From Paraburkholderia elongata (lineage in GTDB: Bacteria > Pseudomonadota > Gammaproteobacteria > Burkholderiales > Burkholderiaceae): a stretch of DNA of 64,000 bases. Position 1 is the stretch's first letter. Every line of letters begins with the position of its first letter. The DNA lies in the NCBI RefSeq assembly GCF_013177735.1, contig NZ_WOEZ01000043.1, positions 62,001-126,000 on the forward strand, given 5' to 3'. The notes under the pieces were generated by a model, which searched no databases, was not told where the DNA came from, and worked only from the letters and a program-made list of their open reading frames with translations. Both the position numbers and the translations under genes were made by a program. Shown here piece by piece: positions 1-9,469 of the stretch.

Positions 1-2
1 AG

Positions 3-908
3 GACCTGCTGCCCCCAGGCGTGCTAAACGTCGTGAACGGCTTTGGGCTCGAGGCGGGCAAACCGCTTGCTACCAGCAACCGCATCGCCAAGATCTCTTT
101 CACTGGCGAGACCTCCACTGGCCGTCTGATCATGCAGTACGCCAGCCAGAACATCATCCCCGTCACGCTCGAGCTCGGCGGCAAGTGCCCGAACATTTTT
201 TTCGCCGACGTGATGGACCAGGATGACTCGTACTTCGACAAGGCGATCGAAGGCTTCACGATGTTCGTGCTGAACCAGGGCGAGGTGTGTACCGCCCCGT
301 CGCGCGTGTTGATCGACGAGAAGATCTACGACCGCTTCATGGAGCGCGCGCTCAAGCGTGTCGCCGCGATCCAGCAGGGCCACCCGCTCGATCCACAGAC
401 GATGATCGGTGCGCAGGCGTCGCGGGAACAAATGGAAAAGATCCTTTCGTATATCGATATCGGCAAGCAGGAAGGCGCGCAATGTCTGATTGGCGGCGAG
501 CGCGGCGTGCTCGGCGGCGAGCTTAGCAACGGCTATTACGTGAAGCCGACCGTGTTCCGCGGTCACAACAAGATGCGCGTGTTCCAGGAAGAGATCTTCG
601 GGCCGGTTGTTTCCGTGACGACTTTCAAGGACGAAGACGAAGCACTCGAGATCGCCAACGACACGGTGTACGGCCTCGGCGCTGGGGTCTGGACGCGCGA
701 CGGCACACGGGCTTACCGCTTCGGCCGCGCAATCCAGGCCGGCCGCGTGTGGACAAACTGCTACCACGCCTATCCGGCGCATGCGGCCTTCGGCGGATAC
801 AAGCAGTCGGGCATTGGGCGTGAAACCCATAAGATGATGCTCGACCACTATCAGCAGACGAAGAATCTGCTCGTCAGCTACGGCGAGAAGCCACTCGGCT
901 TCTTCTGA
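3..908 (+). CDS. NAD-dependent aldehyde dehydrogenase, 3' part (AldB/ExaC-like)
   Basis: The open frame runs in from the left edge of the window, so the N-terminus and start codon are missing; about 300 C-terminal residues are present. It shows the general-base motif ELGGK and the catalytic cysteine motif [11 protein letters not shown], then the EEIFGPV and [11 protein letters not shown] segments typical of the aldehyde dehydrogenase superfamily. Enzymes of this type oxidise acetaldehyde and other short aldehydes with NAD in the cytoplasm. The DUF779 gene directly downstream is a known companion of the AldB/ExaC branch, which is why I favour that branch. Exact substrate is inferred, not seen. 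Confidence 0.93.
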   Translation, partial: DLLPPGVLNVVNGFGLEAGKPLATSNRIAKISFTGETSTGRLIMQYASQNIIPVTLELGGKCPNIFFADVMDQDDSYFDKAIEGFTMFVLNQGEVCTAPSRVLIDEKIYDRFMERALKRVAAIQQGHPLDPQTMIGAQASREQMEKILSYIDIGKQEGAQCLIGGERGVLGGELSNGYYVKPTVFRGHNKMRVFQEEIFGPVVSVTTFKDEDEALEIANDTVYGLGAGVWTRDGTRAYRFGRAIQAGRVWTNCYHAYPAHAAFGGYKQSGIGRETHKMMLDHYQQTKNLLVSYGEKPLGFF

Positions 909-1014
909 ATAAGGCCGTAGTCGCATGGTCTGCGGGCAGTTGCATGCTGTTTGGCACTGCCCGCATTCGTATTTGCACGTCGCCCCCGGCTACGTGCATT
1001 GACGGAGAGACACG

Positions 1015-1407
1015 ATGACCCCTGAAGATGTACCGCGCGTAGTCGCTACGCCGGCTGCCGTCGAGTTAGTCGAGCGGCTCATTGCTGAACATGGTGCAGT
1101 AGTCCTTCATCAATCGGGCGGCTGCTGCGACGGCAGCGCACCGATGTGTTTTCCGGCAGTCGAGTTCATGGTCGGCTCGTCAGACGTGAAGCTGGGAACG
1201 ATCGCGAGCGCGCCGTTCTATATGGGCGAAGCGCAGTTCGAATACTGGCAGCATACACAGTTGATTATTGACGCGGTGCCCGGAAAAGGCGGGATGTTCT
1301 CGCTAGAGCAGCCAACCGGTCTGCGGTTTCTGACGCGCTCACGCCTTTTCGACGATGCGGAAAACGCCTGGCTCGCTGCGCGTCCGGTGGAAAGGGCAGA
1401 CGACTAA
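1015..1407 (+). CDS. DUF779 family protein
   Basis: A 130-residue soluble protein with the cysteine-rich block HQSGGCCDGSAPMC near residues 32-45 and a C-terminal segment rich in aromatic residues, both typical of DUF779. A ribosome-binding site (GGAG) lies just ahead of the ATG. The family is repeatedly found beside aldehyde dehydrogenases of alcohol and acetaldehyde oxidation, and here it follows one by about 100 bases, so the two are probably co-transcribed. The biochemical role is unknown; the adjacent Cys residues could bind a metal or undergo redox change, which is inference. Confidence 0.88.
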   Translation: MTPEDVPRVVATPAAVELVERLIAEHGAVVLHQSGGCCDGSAPMCFPAVEFMVGSSDVKLGTIASAPFYMGEAQFEYWQHTQLIIDAVPGKGGMFSLEQPTGLRFLTRSRLFDDAENAWLAARPVERADD

Positions 1408-1557
1408 TACGGCTGTGTCGGCAAAGGTTCGCTTCGTCGCCTGTAGCCTGGGCGTCTTTCGAAGCGATCCATCGCCGAGCGGTGGGAGATTGCTCTCCTA
1501 CGCGCAGGGGCACGACTAACAGCCTCGTCGCGGCACCTCGATCATGCCTTGCGTCAC

Positions 1558-1589
1558 ACAAAAAAAAGCGCACGTTCGAGAGCGTGCGC
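1558..1589 (-). terminator. Rho-independent terminator for the NTF2-like gene
   Basis: A 7-bp perfect stem (GCGCACG 1568-1574 pairing with CGTGCGC 1583-1589) is followed, on the minus strand, by a run of eight T (A run 1560-1567 on the plus strand). It lies about 160 bases past the stop of the minus-strand gene ending at 1746. The rest of 1408-1745 holds no gene I can support. Confidence 0.7.
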
Positions 1590-1745
1590 CGCGACAAGAG
1601 AAGGGCAGGGGGTAGGAGGAGACTCCCTTCATGCCGCAAAAAGAACAAACGCAAGCACCCGACGTGCTGTCTGCATCCTGCCGATGCCATGCATCATGCA
1701 GTCCATCAGCGTGAACAACATAGCGCATCACGCTCTCGAATACAG

Positions 1746-2129
1746 TTATGCGGGGGCTGTCGATATGTCGTGCCACAGCTTGGCCACAATCATGAAGGAA
1801 CCGTCGACATACGCCCAGTTCAAGTGATCGATGAAAACCTTGTCGTGGATGCGAAGGCGAACCTTGGTGACCGAAGTATCGGCTGACAGAAAATCTGCGG
1901 AGATCAAGGCGTCGTCACGCGGTTGGCCCTTGCTCATTGGCGACACACGTTCAGCGATGACACGGCGGTAATCGGCAATCGGGACGACAGTTAGTTTTCC
2001 ATCGTCTGTGTCAAACAAGCTGCAACTCGAGTGGAAGACTTGATCAAATTTTTCCAGATCGCACTCGTGCAGCGCTTGAAAATATAGATTGACCGCTTCG
2101 ACAAGCACGGGCATTTTCTCGATAGACAT
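1746..2129 (-). CDS. NTF2/SnoaL-like protein (putative lumazine-binding family)
   Basis: A 127-residue protein with the pattern of the NTF2-like fold: an N-terminal helix ending in YFQALHECDLEKFDQVFHSSC, then strands and a closing WAYVDGSFMIVAKLWH segment. Small proteins of this fold act as hydrolases, isomerases or ligand binders of small hydrophobic molecules; nothing in the sequence fixes the substrate. I chose the ATG at 2129 because an AGGGA Shine-Dalgarno sits about 7 bases ahead of it; an in-frame ATG at 2144 would add five residues. It stands alone on the minus strand between two gene-poor stretches. Confidence 0.72.
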   Translation of the reverse strand: MSIEKMPVLVEAVNLYFQALHECDLEKFDQVFHSSCSLFDTDDGKLTVVPIADYRRVIAERVSPMSKGQPRDDALISADFLSADTSVTKVRLRIHDKVFIDHLNWAYVDGSFMIVAKLWHDISTAPA

Positions 2130-3467
2130 ACCGGCTTCCCTCATGATTTCAGTTACTAAAAGTCCAAAACAAATCGCGATGCATCAGGGTTGCCTTGACG
2201 AAGTTGCTCTGGTGGCCAAGTCAACGGTGGCATCTTGCACCTCGGTGTCAGGCCTTTATCTGATCGATCTCCTCAGGCCGGAATTGGCGCTGCATACGAA
2301 TTTCCTCAATATGTTCACGAGGCGTGTTCCATCGAACCTCTCTTGAAGCTCAGTGGAAGGAGTCAATCTGCGTGGAACCTTTGAATTTCCGATCGCCTGA
2401 CGGCGCTGGTGAAAATCGATAGTTTTGGAGATCTGACGCCGCCAGATCGGATGCGCTATTGGCCAACGAGGACCGCATTTCAGACGGGAGGCATGGCGGC
2501 ATCCTTGAAGCGCAAGCGAGCCAGGTCGAATTGCCGATTGCGGTTGCCAATGCGGTGCATCGGCATTCTCAATTTGTTGGGTAAAACGCTGCTGAACGCG
2601 TGGTACATAAGTATAGCTAAGTTAATCGGTAAGGCGATCCAGAATCAGCCTGCACGTCAAGCCTTTCCATGCTTCAAAGGCCTGGGTGCGTGGCGCCCGC
2701 TTTCGCCTGGCGTCAGTGTGGTACTCGCAGTTATACGAAATCGCAGAAGTGACGGCGGTGAGCCGCGCGTGGACTGTTCGATTCTTGTCCGCCCTTGTTG
2801 CAGCACGACCGATAACTCGCCAACAGTGTGACAGTACCGCTTGGAACGCCCGTATTTCGCGAGTAAGCATATGCGACGCGTGCGTCGTAAGCAATTCGTC
2901 GCCGGAATATCAGTTTTTCCATGTGGGAACAAAAGAGCCGAAATCGGACGGGTGCGCTTGATGCATCGTGCAATCAAGGCGTTATAAGAATTCCTTATTT
3001 CACGCTTAATGATTTCTCATTGGATGCTTGTACAGTCTTCAGACTACGCTCTCTCTCAACGTCGGCCGGCAGACCATTGCACATCAGTCGGTCCCGCACT
3101 TCGCAGTAGCGCGAGATCAAAGAGGGATCTGGAGCGCATCAGTCCGTCGGCTTGGAGCAGATAATCTGTGGCGTTTGGGCAGTGTTGGCTACCGGCAGGA
3201 CGGCGATCGAGGAGATGCAGTTGGACCGCCACAACAACCGCAACAATCAAGTTCCGATCAGTAAAGGCGAAGGCAAATGTGAAGGCAATTACGCGGCCTT
3301 TCGTTATCTTGTCCGTAACTTTCTGCAAAGCGGAAAAATAATTTGGATGATATGAGCGCGTACGGTAAAAAAGATGCGCTCTTCTACGCGAAGAAAAAGT
3401 TGGTTATGAAGCACGGATTTCCTCTGGTGTCGACAATGGGCACCGATTTATCTAGGCCTGTAGAAAT
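2130..3467. other. Gene-poor stretch, no supported gene
   Basis: About 1.3 kb with short overlapping frames on both strands and no recognised domain. A short reading at about 2430-2582 (plus strand, ending at a stop after HRHSQFVG) has the composition of a dehydrogenase tail and may be gene debris, but I cannot place it in a family. The last 100 bases are AT-richer and likely carry the promoter of the GMC oxidoreductase. Confidence 0.5.
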
Positions 3468-5135
3468 ATGAATATGTCGCTATTCGACTACATCGTAATT
3501 GGCGCCGGCTCTGCTGGCAGCCTGCTCGCAAATCGTCTCAGTGCTGACAAGACAAAAACTGTGCTCCTGGTTGAGGCCGGCGGCCCCGACGACTACGTCT
3601 GGATTCACATACCGGTCGGCTATCTGTACTGCATCGACAATCCCCGTACCGACTGGCGATTTCGTACCGAACCAGATAGGGGACTCAATGGCCGGAAACT
3701 CATTTATCCGCGGGGCAAGACACTGGGAGGATGCTCCAGTATCAACGGAATGATTTACATGCGAGGTCAAGCGCGTGACTATGACACCTGGGCAACGTTG
3801 GTCGACAATCCGGAGTGGACGTGGGAAAACGCGCTCAAGGATTTCATGGCTCATGAAAGCTATTACAAACTTGATCCCGAGGTTCAAGCATCTCTTAATG
3901 GACGCGCCAGCGAGATCGCTAAAGTTCACGCAAGCGGAGGGGAATGGCGCGTAGAGAAGCAGAGGTTGCGGTGGGAGATCCTCGACGCATTCGCCCAGGC
4001 AGCGCAGCAGGCTGGTATTCAGGCCATTGACGACTTTAATACGGGTGACAATCACGGTGTCGGCTACTTCGATGTGACTCAGAAGGCTGGGTGGCGTTGG
4101 AACACTCCGAAAGCGTTCCTTCGACCCATCAAGGACGTACGCACCAACCTGACGATCTGGACGCATTCGCTGGTCAAGAAACTAATCATAGATCGCAATC
4201 CTGATGGTTCTCTGCGTTGTACGGGTGCCGAGATTGTGCGAGATGGGGAGTTGGTTACTGTCAAAGCCGCGCGGGAGGTAATTCTGAGCGCGGGTTCAAT
4301 CGGTTCGCCGACGATCCTGCAACATTCGGGCATTGGTCCCGCCCGCCATCTGAAGAAGTTCGGTATCGACATCGTGCAGGATACGCCCGGCGTCGGTGCG
4401 AATTTGCAAGATCATTTGCAGGTACGGGCTGTTTGGAAGATCCAGCACGCCAAGACGCTGAACGTTCTCGCTTCCGGCATGGTTGGTAAAGCCAGAATCG
4501 CTCTGGAATATGCCCTGCACCGTTCTGGACCAATGAGCATGGCCCCTTCACAACTGGGTGCTTTTGCCAAAAGCGATCCATCTCAGAAGTACGCGAACTT
4601 GGAATATCACGTTCAACCACTCAGTCTGGAAGCGTTCGGTCAGCCACTCCACACGTTCCCGGCTTTCACTGCAAGTGTCTGTAATGTCAATCCGACTAGC
4701 CGAGGTACAGTTCTCATCAAAAGTGCGAACTTTGAAGACGCACCGGCAATATCGCCAAATTATCTCAGCACGGCTGAAGACCAGAAAGTGGCTGTCGATT
4801 CGCTCCGCTTGACGAGACGCATTGCGCAACAGCCAGCGCTCGCCAAATATCTGCCTGAAGAGTACAAACCTGGTCGCCAATATGAGTCGGATGCGGATCT
4901 GACCAAGCTTGCGGGTGATATCGGAACCACAATTTTCCATCCAGTTGGGACAGTCAGGATGGGACGTCTCGCCGATCCCATGGTCGTGCTCGATAGTCAT
5001 CTTCGCGTCCGCGGTATCGCCGGGCTCCGGGTTGTTGACGCGAGCGTGATGCCCAGAATCACAAGCGGAAATACCAGTGCCCCGACGATGATGATCGCAG
5101 AAAAAGCCGCGCATTGGATTCGTGCGGGAATTTAG
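3468..5135 (+). CDS. GMC family FAD oxidoreductase (choline dehydrogenase-like)
   Basis: A 555-residue flavoprotein. The FAD-binding motif GAGSAG lies at residues 12-17, the GMC signature PRGKTLGGCSSINGMIYMRG near residue 80, and the C-terminal active-site block HPVGTVRMG followed by DASVMPRITSGNTSAPTMM. GMC enzymes oxidise alcohols (choline, long-chain or aromatic alcohols, sugars) to aldehydes, passing electrons to quinone, oxygen or another acceptor; the substrate cannot be read here. There is no signal peptide, so it is cytoplasmic or membrane-associated. No strong Shine-Dalgarno is visible; a second ATG at 3474 is possible. The transporter starting at 5248 and the SDR/tautomerase genes probably serve the same pathway. 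Confidence 0.92.
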   Translation: MNMSLFDYIVIGAGSAGSLLANRLSADKTKTVLLVEAGGPDDYVWIHIPVGYLYCIDNPRTDWRFRTEPDRGLNGRKLIYPRGKTLGGCSSINGMIYMRGQARDYDTWATLVDNPEWTWENALKDFMAHESYYKLDPEVQASLNGRASEIAKVHASGGEWRVEKQRLRWEILDAFAQAAQQAGIQAIDDFNTGDNHGVGYFDVTQKAGWRWNTPKAFLRPIKDVRTNLTIWTHSLVKKLIIDRNPDGSLRCTGAEIVRDGELVTVKAAREVILSAGSIGSPTILQHSGIGPARHLKKFGIDIVQDTPGVGANLQDHLQVRAVWKIQHAKTLNVLASGMVGKARIALEYALHRSGPMSMAPSQLGAFAKSDPSQKYANLEYHVQPLSLEAFGQPLHTFPAFTASVCNVNPTSRGTVLIKSANFEDAPAISPNYLSTAEDQKVAVDSLRLTRRIAQQPALAKYLPEEYKPGRQYESDADLTKLAGDIGTTIFHPVGTVRMGRLADPMVVLDSHLRVRGIAGLRVVDASVMPRITSGNTSAPTMMIAEKAAHWIRAGI

Positions 5136-5247
5136 CCTCGGTTTCGTTTCAAAGCTGAGTAGCAGTTCTTCCGCCTTGTCGTAAATCATTCCACGGAACG
5201 CCTCTGCGGGGCGTGTCGCGTGGATATATCAGCATTGGAGACAGTAT

Positions 5248-6903
5248 ATGGATTTGGTTGGCACGCAAACGTCGCACGCGCCGATGACGCAGGAAGAAAA
5301 GCGGGTGATCTTCGCCTCCTCGCTCGGTACCGTTTTTGAATGGTACGACTTCTATCTGGCCGGCTCGCTGGCGATTTTCATCAGCAAGAGTTTCTTCTCT
5401 GGTGTCAACCCGACAGCAAGTTTCATTGTCACGCTGCTCGGCTTCGCTGCGGGCTTCGCGATAAGGCCGTTCGGCGCGATCGTGTTTGGGCGGCTTGGAG
5501 ATATGGTCGGGCGCAAGTATACGTTCCTCGCAACGATTGTGATCATGGGTCTATCGACCTTTGTGGTTGGCCTGCTGCCCGGCTATGCGTCGATTGGCAT
5601 TGCGTCACCTATCATCTTCGTCGGGATGCGGATGCTGCAGGGTCTTGCAATCGGCGGCGAGTACGGCGGCGCGGCAACCTATGTCGCGGAACATGCACCG
5701 GCCGGCCGGCGCGGCTTCTACACCGCGTGGATCCAGACCACCGCCACGCTCGGCCTGTTTCTGTCGCTGCTGGTGACCGTCGGCGTGCGCACATTGATGG
5801 GGGAAGATGCGTTCGGCGTCTGGGGCTGGCGTGTGCCATTCATCGGGTCGATCATCCTGCTCGGCGTGTCGGTGTGGATCCGACTCCAACTGCATGAGTC
5901 GCCGGTGTTTGCGCGTATGAAGGCTGAAGGCAAAACCTCAAAGGCGCCGCTGACCGAAGCGTTCGGTCAATGGAAGAACCTGAGGCTTGTACTTCTTGCG
6001 CTAGCCGCGTCTGCCGGCGAGGCTGTGGTCTGGTATACGGGGCAGTTCTACGCGCTGTTCTTCCTTACACAGACGCTGAAGGTGGAGGGTACGATTGCAA
6101 ACATCCTGGTTGCGATTGCGCTGGTGATCGGCACGCCGTTCTTCCTGCTCTTCGGCTCGCTGTCTGACCGGATCGGCCGCAAACCGATCATCATGGCCGG
6201 CTTCCTGATCGCTGCGTTCAGTTACTTCCCGCTCTACAAAGCATTAGCGCACTACGCGAACCCGGCCCTCGAAGCCGCCACACAAAAGTCGCCGATCGTA
6301 GTGAACGCGAATCCGAACGAGTGCTCGTTCCAGTTCAACCCGGTTGGCACCTCGAAGTTCACCAGTTCTTGCGATATCGCGAAAAGCGCGCTGTCAAAGG
6401 CTGGCCTGAACTACACGAACGTGGCGACGCCGGCAGGCGCGCTGGCGCAGATCAAGGTTGGCGACACAGTGATCGACGCGTATGACGGCAAGGCTTCCGA
6501 CGCAAAGGCCAAGGCGAAGGCGTTCGAGACCACGCTCGGTACGGCGTTAAAGGAGGCTGGCTATCCAGCCAAGGCTGATACGTCGCAACTGAATTGGCCG
6601 ATGACCGTGGCGGTACTGGCGGTGCTGGTGATCCTTGTGACGATGGTGTACGGGCCAATTGCGGCGATGCTGGTGGAAATGTTTCCTTCGCGGGTGCGCT
6701 ACACGTCGATGTCGCTGCCGTTTCACATCGGCAACGGGTGGTTCGGCGGCTTTCTACCGGCGACGGCGTTCGCGATCGTTGCGGCGAAGGGCAATATCTA
6801 TTCTGGGCTGTGGTACCCCGTCGTGATCGCGCTGGCGGCGTTCGTAATCGGCATGCTGTTCATGAAAGAGACCAAGGATGCGGATATCTACGCAGAAAAT
6901 TGA
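5248..6903 (+). CDS. MFS transporter, metabolite:H+ symporter (MHS) type
   Basis: A 551-residue, many-helix membrane protein. The opening GTVFEWYDFYLAGSLA and the loop RPFGAIVFGRLGDMVGRKYT are signatures of the MHS branch (ShiA, ProP, alpha-ketoglutarate permeases), importers of organic acids or osmolytes driven by protons. The repeat of the loop motif, GSLSDRIGRKPI, opens the second half. Unusually, residues of roughly 335-445 form a hydrophilic Ala/Lys-rich insertion between membrane segments, which explains the length above the usual 430-450. A GGAG ribosome site lies 8 bases before the ATG. It follows the GMC oxidoreductase by 112 bases. Confidence 0.9.
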   Translation: MDLVGTQTSHAPMTQEEKRVIFASSLGTVFEWYDFYLAGSLAIFISKSFFSGVNPTASFIVTLLGFAAGFAIRPFGAIVFGRLGDMVGRKYTFLATIVIMGLSTFVVGLLPGYASIGIASPIIFVGMRMLQGLAIGGEYGGAATYVAEHAPAGRRGFYTAWIQTTATLGLFLSLLVTVGVRTLMGEDAFGVWGWRVPFIGSIILLGVSVWIRLQLHESPVFARMKAEGKTSKAPLTEAFGQWKNLRLVLLALAASAGEAVVWYTGQFYALFFLTQTLKVEGTIANILVAIALVIGTPFFLLFGSLSDRIGRKPIIMAGFLIAAFSYFPLYKALAHYANPALEAATQKSPIVVNANPNECSFQFNPVGTSKFTSSCDIAKSALSKAGLNYTNVATPAGALAQIKVGDTVIDAYDGKASDAKAKAKAFETTLGTALKEAGYPAKADTSQLNWPMTVAVLAVLVILVTMVYGPIAAMLVEMFPSRVRYTSMSLPFHIGNGWFGGFLPATAFAIVAAKGNIYSGLWYPVVIALAAFVIGMLFMKETKDADIYAEN

Positions 6904-7107
6904 GGATGTTTGCCGGAGGGTAGATTTTCGCTCGATGCGGTCCCGACGTGCGTGCGATCTGGGTGTGCTGACTTGTTCTCGCCGGGAAAGAGTGTTTGTC
7001 CATGGCGGGTATTCAAACTCGACGGCGACGAGCCTAGGATTCGCCATATATCAGTGTCGCTGGTCCGAACGGTAAGAGAGCCGAATCCACTTATTTCGAG
7101 GTTTTCC

Positions 7108-7818
7108 ATGAGTACGTCGCAAAAGGTCGTAGTCGTTACTGGCGCATCGCAAGGCATTGGCGCGGAGACCGTCAAAGCATTCCGCAAGCTTGACTACCGC
7201 ATCGTGGCAACGGCACGCAGCATCAAGCCGTCCGAAGATCCCAACATCGTCACGGTGGCGGGTGACATCGCTGACCCGGCGACGGCGCGTCGCGTAATTT
7301 CCGAGGGCGTGGCACGCTTCGGCCGCATCGACACGCTGATCAACAACGCAGGTGTTTTCATCGCAAAGCCGTTTACTGGTTATACGTCTGAAGACTACGC
7401 CGCGGTGACGGGCGTGAATCTGAACGGTTTCTTCTACATTACGCAGTTGGCGATCGCTGAAATGGAGAAGAACAAGAGCGGCCATGTGGTCTGCATCACC
7501 ACCAGCCTGATCGATCACGCTAATAGCAAGGTACCGTCTGTTCTGGCATCGCTGACGAAGGGCGGTCTGAACGCGGCCACGAAGTCGCTTGCCATCGAAT
7601 ACGCGAAATCCGGCATCCGTGCGAACGCGGTTGCCCCTGGCATCATCAAGTCGCCGATGCATGCCGTTGAAAAGCACGAGGCGCTCGGCGCGTTCCATCC
7701 GATGGGCCACATGGGCGAGATGAGCGATATCGTCAACGCGATCCTGTATCTGGATGCGGCGCCGTTCGTGACGGGCGAGATCCTTCACGTCGACGGCGGT
7801 CAGAGTGCTGGTCACTAA
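7108..7818 (+). CDS. SDR family oxidoreductase lacking the usual catalytic tyrosine
   Basis: A 236-residue short-chain dehydrogenase. The NAD(P)-binding motif GASQGIG and the NNAG motif are intact, and the C-terminus ends with the usual TGEILHVDGGQSAGH. The active-site Ser (CITTSL) and the Lys (SLTKGG) are present, but the residue four before the lysine, normally Tyr in YxxxK, reads Ala (ASLTK). So it may be a non-canonical SDR or use another acid. I chose the ATG at 7108, preceded by CGAG, because the SDR fold begins immediately after it; the frame is open further upstream to 6910 but that part has no SDR similarity. A tautomerase gene follows after 60 bases. Confidence 0.9.
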   Translation: MSTSQKVVVVTGASQGIGAETVKAFRKLDYRIVATARSIKPSEDPNIVTVAGDIADPATARRVISEGVARFGRIDTLINNAGVFIAKPFTGYTSEDYAAVTGVNLNGFFYITQLAIAEMEKNKSGHVVCITTSLIDHANSKVPSVLASLTKGGLNAATKSLAIEYAKSGIRANAVAPGIIKSPMHAVEKHEALGAFHPMGHMGEMSDIVNAILYLDAAPFVTGEILHVDGGQSAGH

Positions 7819-7878
7819 ACCTACCCGGGCGCCGTTGGCCGGCGCTCCATTGCGTCAATCACTGTAAAGCGGAACGAC

Positions 7879-8118
7879 ATGCCTATTGTTACGATTCAGA
7901 TCACCCGCGAGGGCAACAAACCCGGCACTACCTCGGTCACGGCAGAAGAAAAGGCACAGTTGATCGAAGGCGTCAGTCACTTGCTGCTCGACGTGCTAAA
8001 TAAACCCCTCGACGCGACGTTTGTTGTTATCGAGGAGGTGGACACGGAGAACTGGGGCTGGGGTGGACTGCCGTTAGACGCGTATCGCAGGCAGCGGAGG
8101 GCACTCAAGCCGGGCTGA
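7879..8118 (+). CDS. 4-oxalocrotonate tautomerase family protein
   Basis: A 79-residue protein of the tautomerase superfamily: after Met removal it would carry the catalytic N-terminal proline (MPIVTIQITREG). The TAEEKAQLIEGVSHLLLDVLNKP helix and the VVIEEVDTENWGWGG strand/loop match the 4-OT subunit pattern. Such enzymes shift keto-enol or double-bond positions in unsaturated oxo acids. It is the last gene of the GMC / MHS / SDR / tautomerase group and probably acts on an intermediate made by those enzymes; that is inference. Confidence 0.88.
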   Translation: MPIVTIQITREGNKPGTTSVTAEEKAQLIEGVSHLLLDVLNKPLDATFVVIEEVDTENWGWGGLPLDAYRRQRRALKPG

Positions 8119-8299
8119 GCGCTCTAGCGTGCCTTGTACATGAGATCGAGTGGACGTCGTTCAAGGCACCATGAAGACGGTTGAGTCTACGTGGGCAAGG
8201 CTCGTCGTCTGTCTTTCACGATACGTACGCACAGAAGGTGCGGGGCACGAATTGCAACCTGTGCAATCCACTGCTTTCCAGTAGGCCCGGGAATATCCG

Positions 8300-9445
8300 A
8301 TGATCGACTGGCTTAACGGCTTCATTCCGTCACCCATCTCGGTAAGCTGGTCCGAACGCATTCGTTCGTGCATAGGAGCATTGATCGGCATTACGATCAC
8401 CGGGATAGCTATGCGCAGTTTCAACCAGAGCAGCGTATTGGTTCCATTCCTGGTTGCGCCTATGGGTGCGTCGGCAGTCTTGCTCTTCGCAGTGCCGGCA
8501 AGTCCGATCGCTCAGCCGTGGTCGTTCGTTGGCGGGAATTTGATTTCCGCCACGATTGGTGTGACCTGTTCGCAATTTATTTCTGACCCGGTGCTCGCGG
8601 CAGCTGCCGCAATCGCGTTTGCGCTATGCGCGATGTTCGCGCTTAGATGCGTGCATCCTCCTTCTGGCGCAGTCGCACTCACGGCCGTGTTGGGAGGACC
8701 CGGCATTCACTCTCTCGGATACGGCTTCGTGTTCGCGCCAATCGCAGTGCAATCTTTGATCATGCTAGTGTGCGCGATTACCTATCACGCGCTCACTGGT
8801 CACCGTTATCCTCATACTAAGCACGATAGCAACGCCATAAATAACCCCGGCGGGTCGCGCCAGGAGATCTCCCGCGTTGAGCTGGAGTCCGCCTTACGTC
8901 GACGCGGAGAGCTCCTCGATATAGGCACCGATGATCTTGCCTCGCTGCTGCAGGAAATACAGATGCTGGCGTACGCTCGTAGCTTCAGCGGGCTGACATG
9001 TGGCGACGTCATGTCGCGTCCGGCCATCTGCATATCAACAAAGACCTCACTGAAAGCAGCTCGTGACATTTTGCTTAGACATCGCATTAAAGCTCTTCCG
9101 GTAACCGACGAATCGGACCGCGTTATTGGCATTGTCACGTGGACGGATGTTCGCGGATGTGAAGAAGCCGCCAGCATAGCCGAGGCCTGCGATGTGTGTC
9201 CCGAGCGCTGGACTGTCCGTAGCCAGGAGACGTTAGTCGATAGTTTGATGACAGCAATGCCGGAAACTGTCGAAGCCAAAACATTACTGATAACGGTTGT
9301 GCCGATGTTCGCGAAGCACGGACATCACCACATACCCGTTGTTAACTCCCATGGCCGGCTCGTCGGAATGTTGACCCAAGCCGATGTTGTTTCTGGCCTC
9401 TATCAGCACAGTCAGGCGTTCGCTGGCATTCAACGCACGGTATGA
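8300..9445 (+). CDS. HPP family membrane protein with C-terminal CBS pair
   Basis: A 381-residue protein with two parts. The N-terminal half (about residues 20-165) has four hydrophobic segments and the HPP signature (RCVHPPSGAVAL). The C-terminal half (about 235-375) contains two CBS motifs, each starting with a VMSRP or TAMPETV block and ending with a VIGIVTWTDV or LVGMLTQADV strand. CBS pairs sense adenine nucleotides. HPP proteins have been linked to nitrite transport in plants and cyanobacteria, but the bacterial HPP-CBS fusion has no settled substrate. It converges with the sigma-54 regulator gene, leaving only 24 bases between stops. Confidence 0.88.
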   Translation: MIDWLNGFIPSPISVSWSERIRSCIGALIGITITGIAMRSFNQSSVLVPFLVAPMGASAVLLFAVPASPIAQPWSFVGGNLISATIGVTCSQFISDPVLAAAAAIAFALCAMFALRCVHPPSGAVALTAVLGGPGIHSLGYGFVFAPIAVQSLIMLVCAITYHALTGHRYPHTKHDSNAINNPGGSRQEISRVELESALRRRGELLDIGTDDLASLLQEIQMLAYARSFSGLTCGDVMSRPAICISTKTSLKAARDILLRHRIKALPVTDESDRVIGIVTWTDVRGCEEAASIAEACDVCPERWTVRSQETLVDSLMTAMPETVEAKTLLITVVPMFAKHGHHHIPVVNSHGRLVGMLTQADVVSGLYQHSQAFAGIQRTV

Positions 9446-9469
9446 CACGCGGAGATGTCTCACGCATGC

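Noticed and set aside
24..926. A 300-codon open frame antisense to the aldehyde dehydrogenase
   Set aside because: No domain, while the plus strand has the complete catalytic motifs of aldehyde dehydrogenase.
2430..2582. Possible dehydrogenase C-terminal remnant
   Set aside because: Only about 50 residues without an identifying motif; could be chance.
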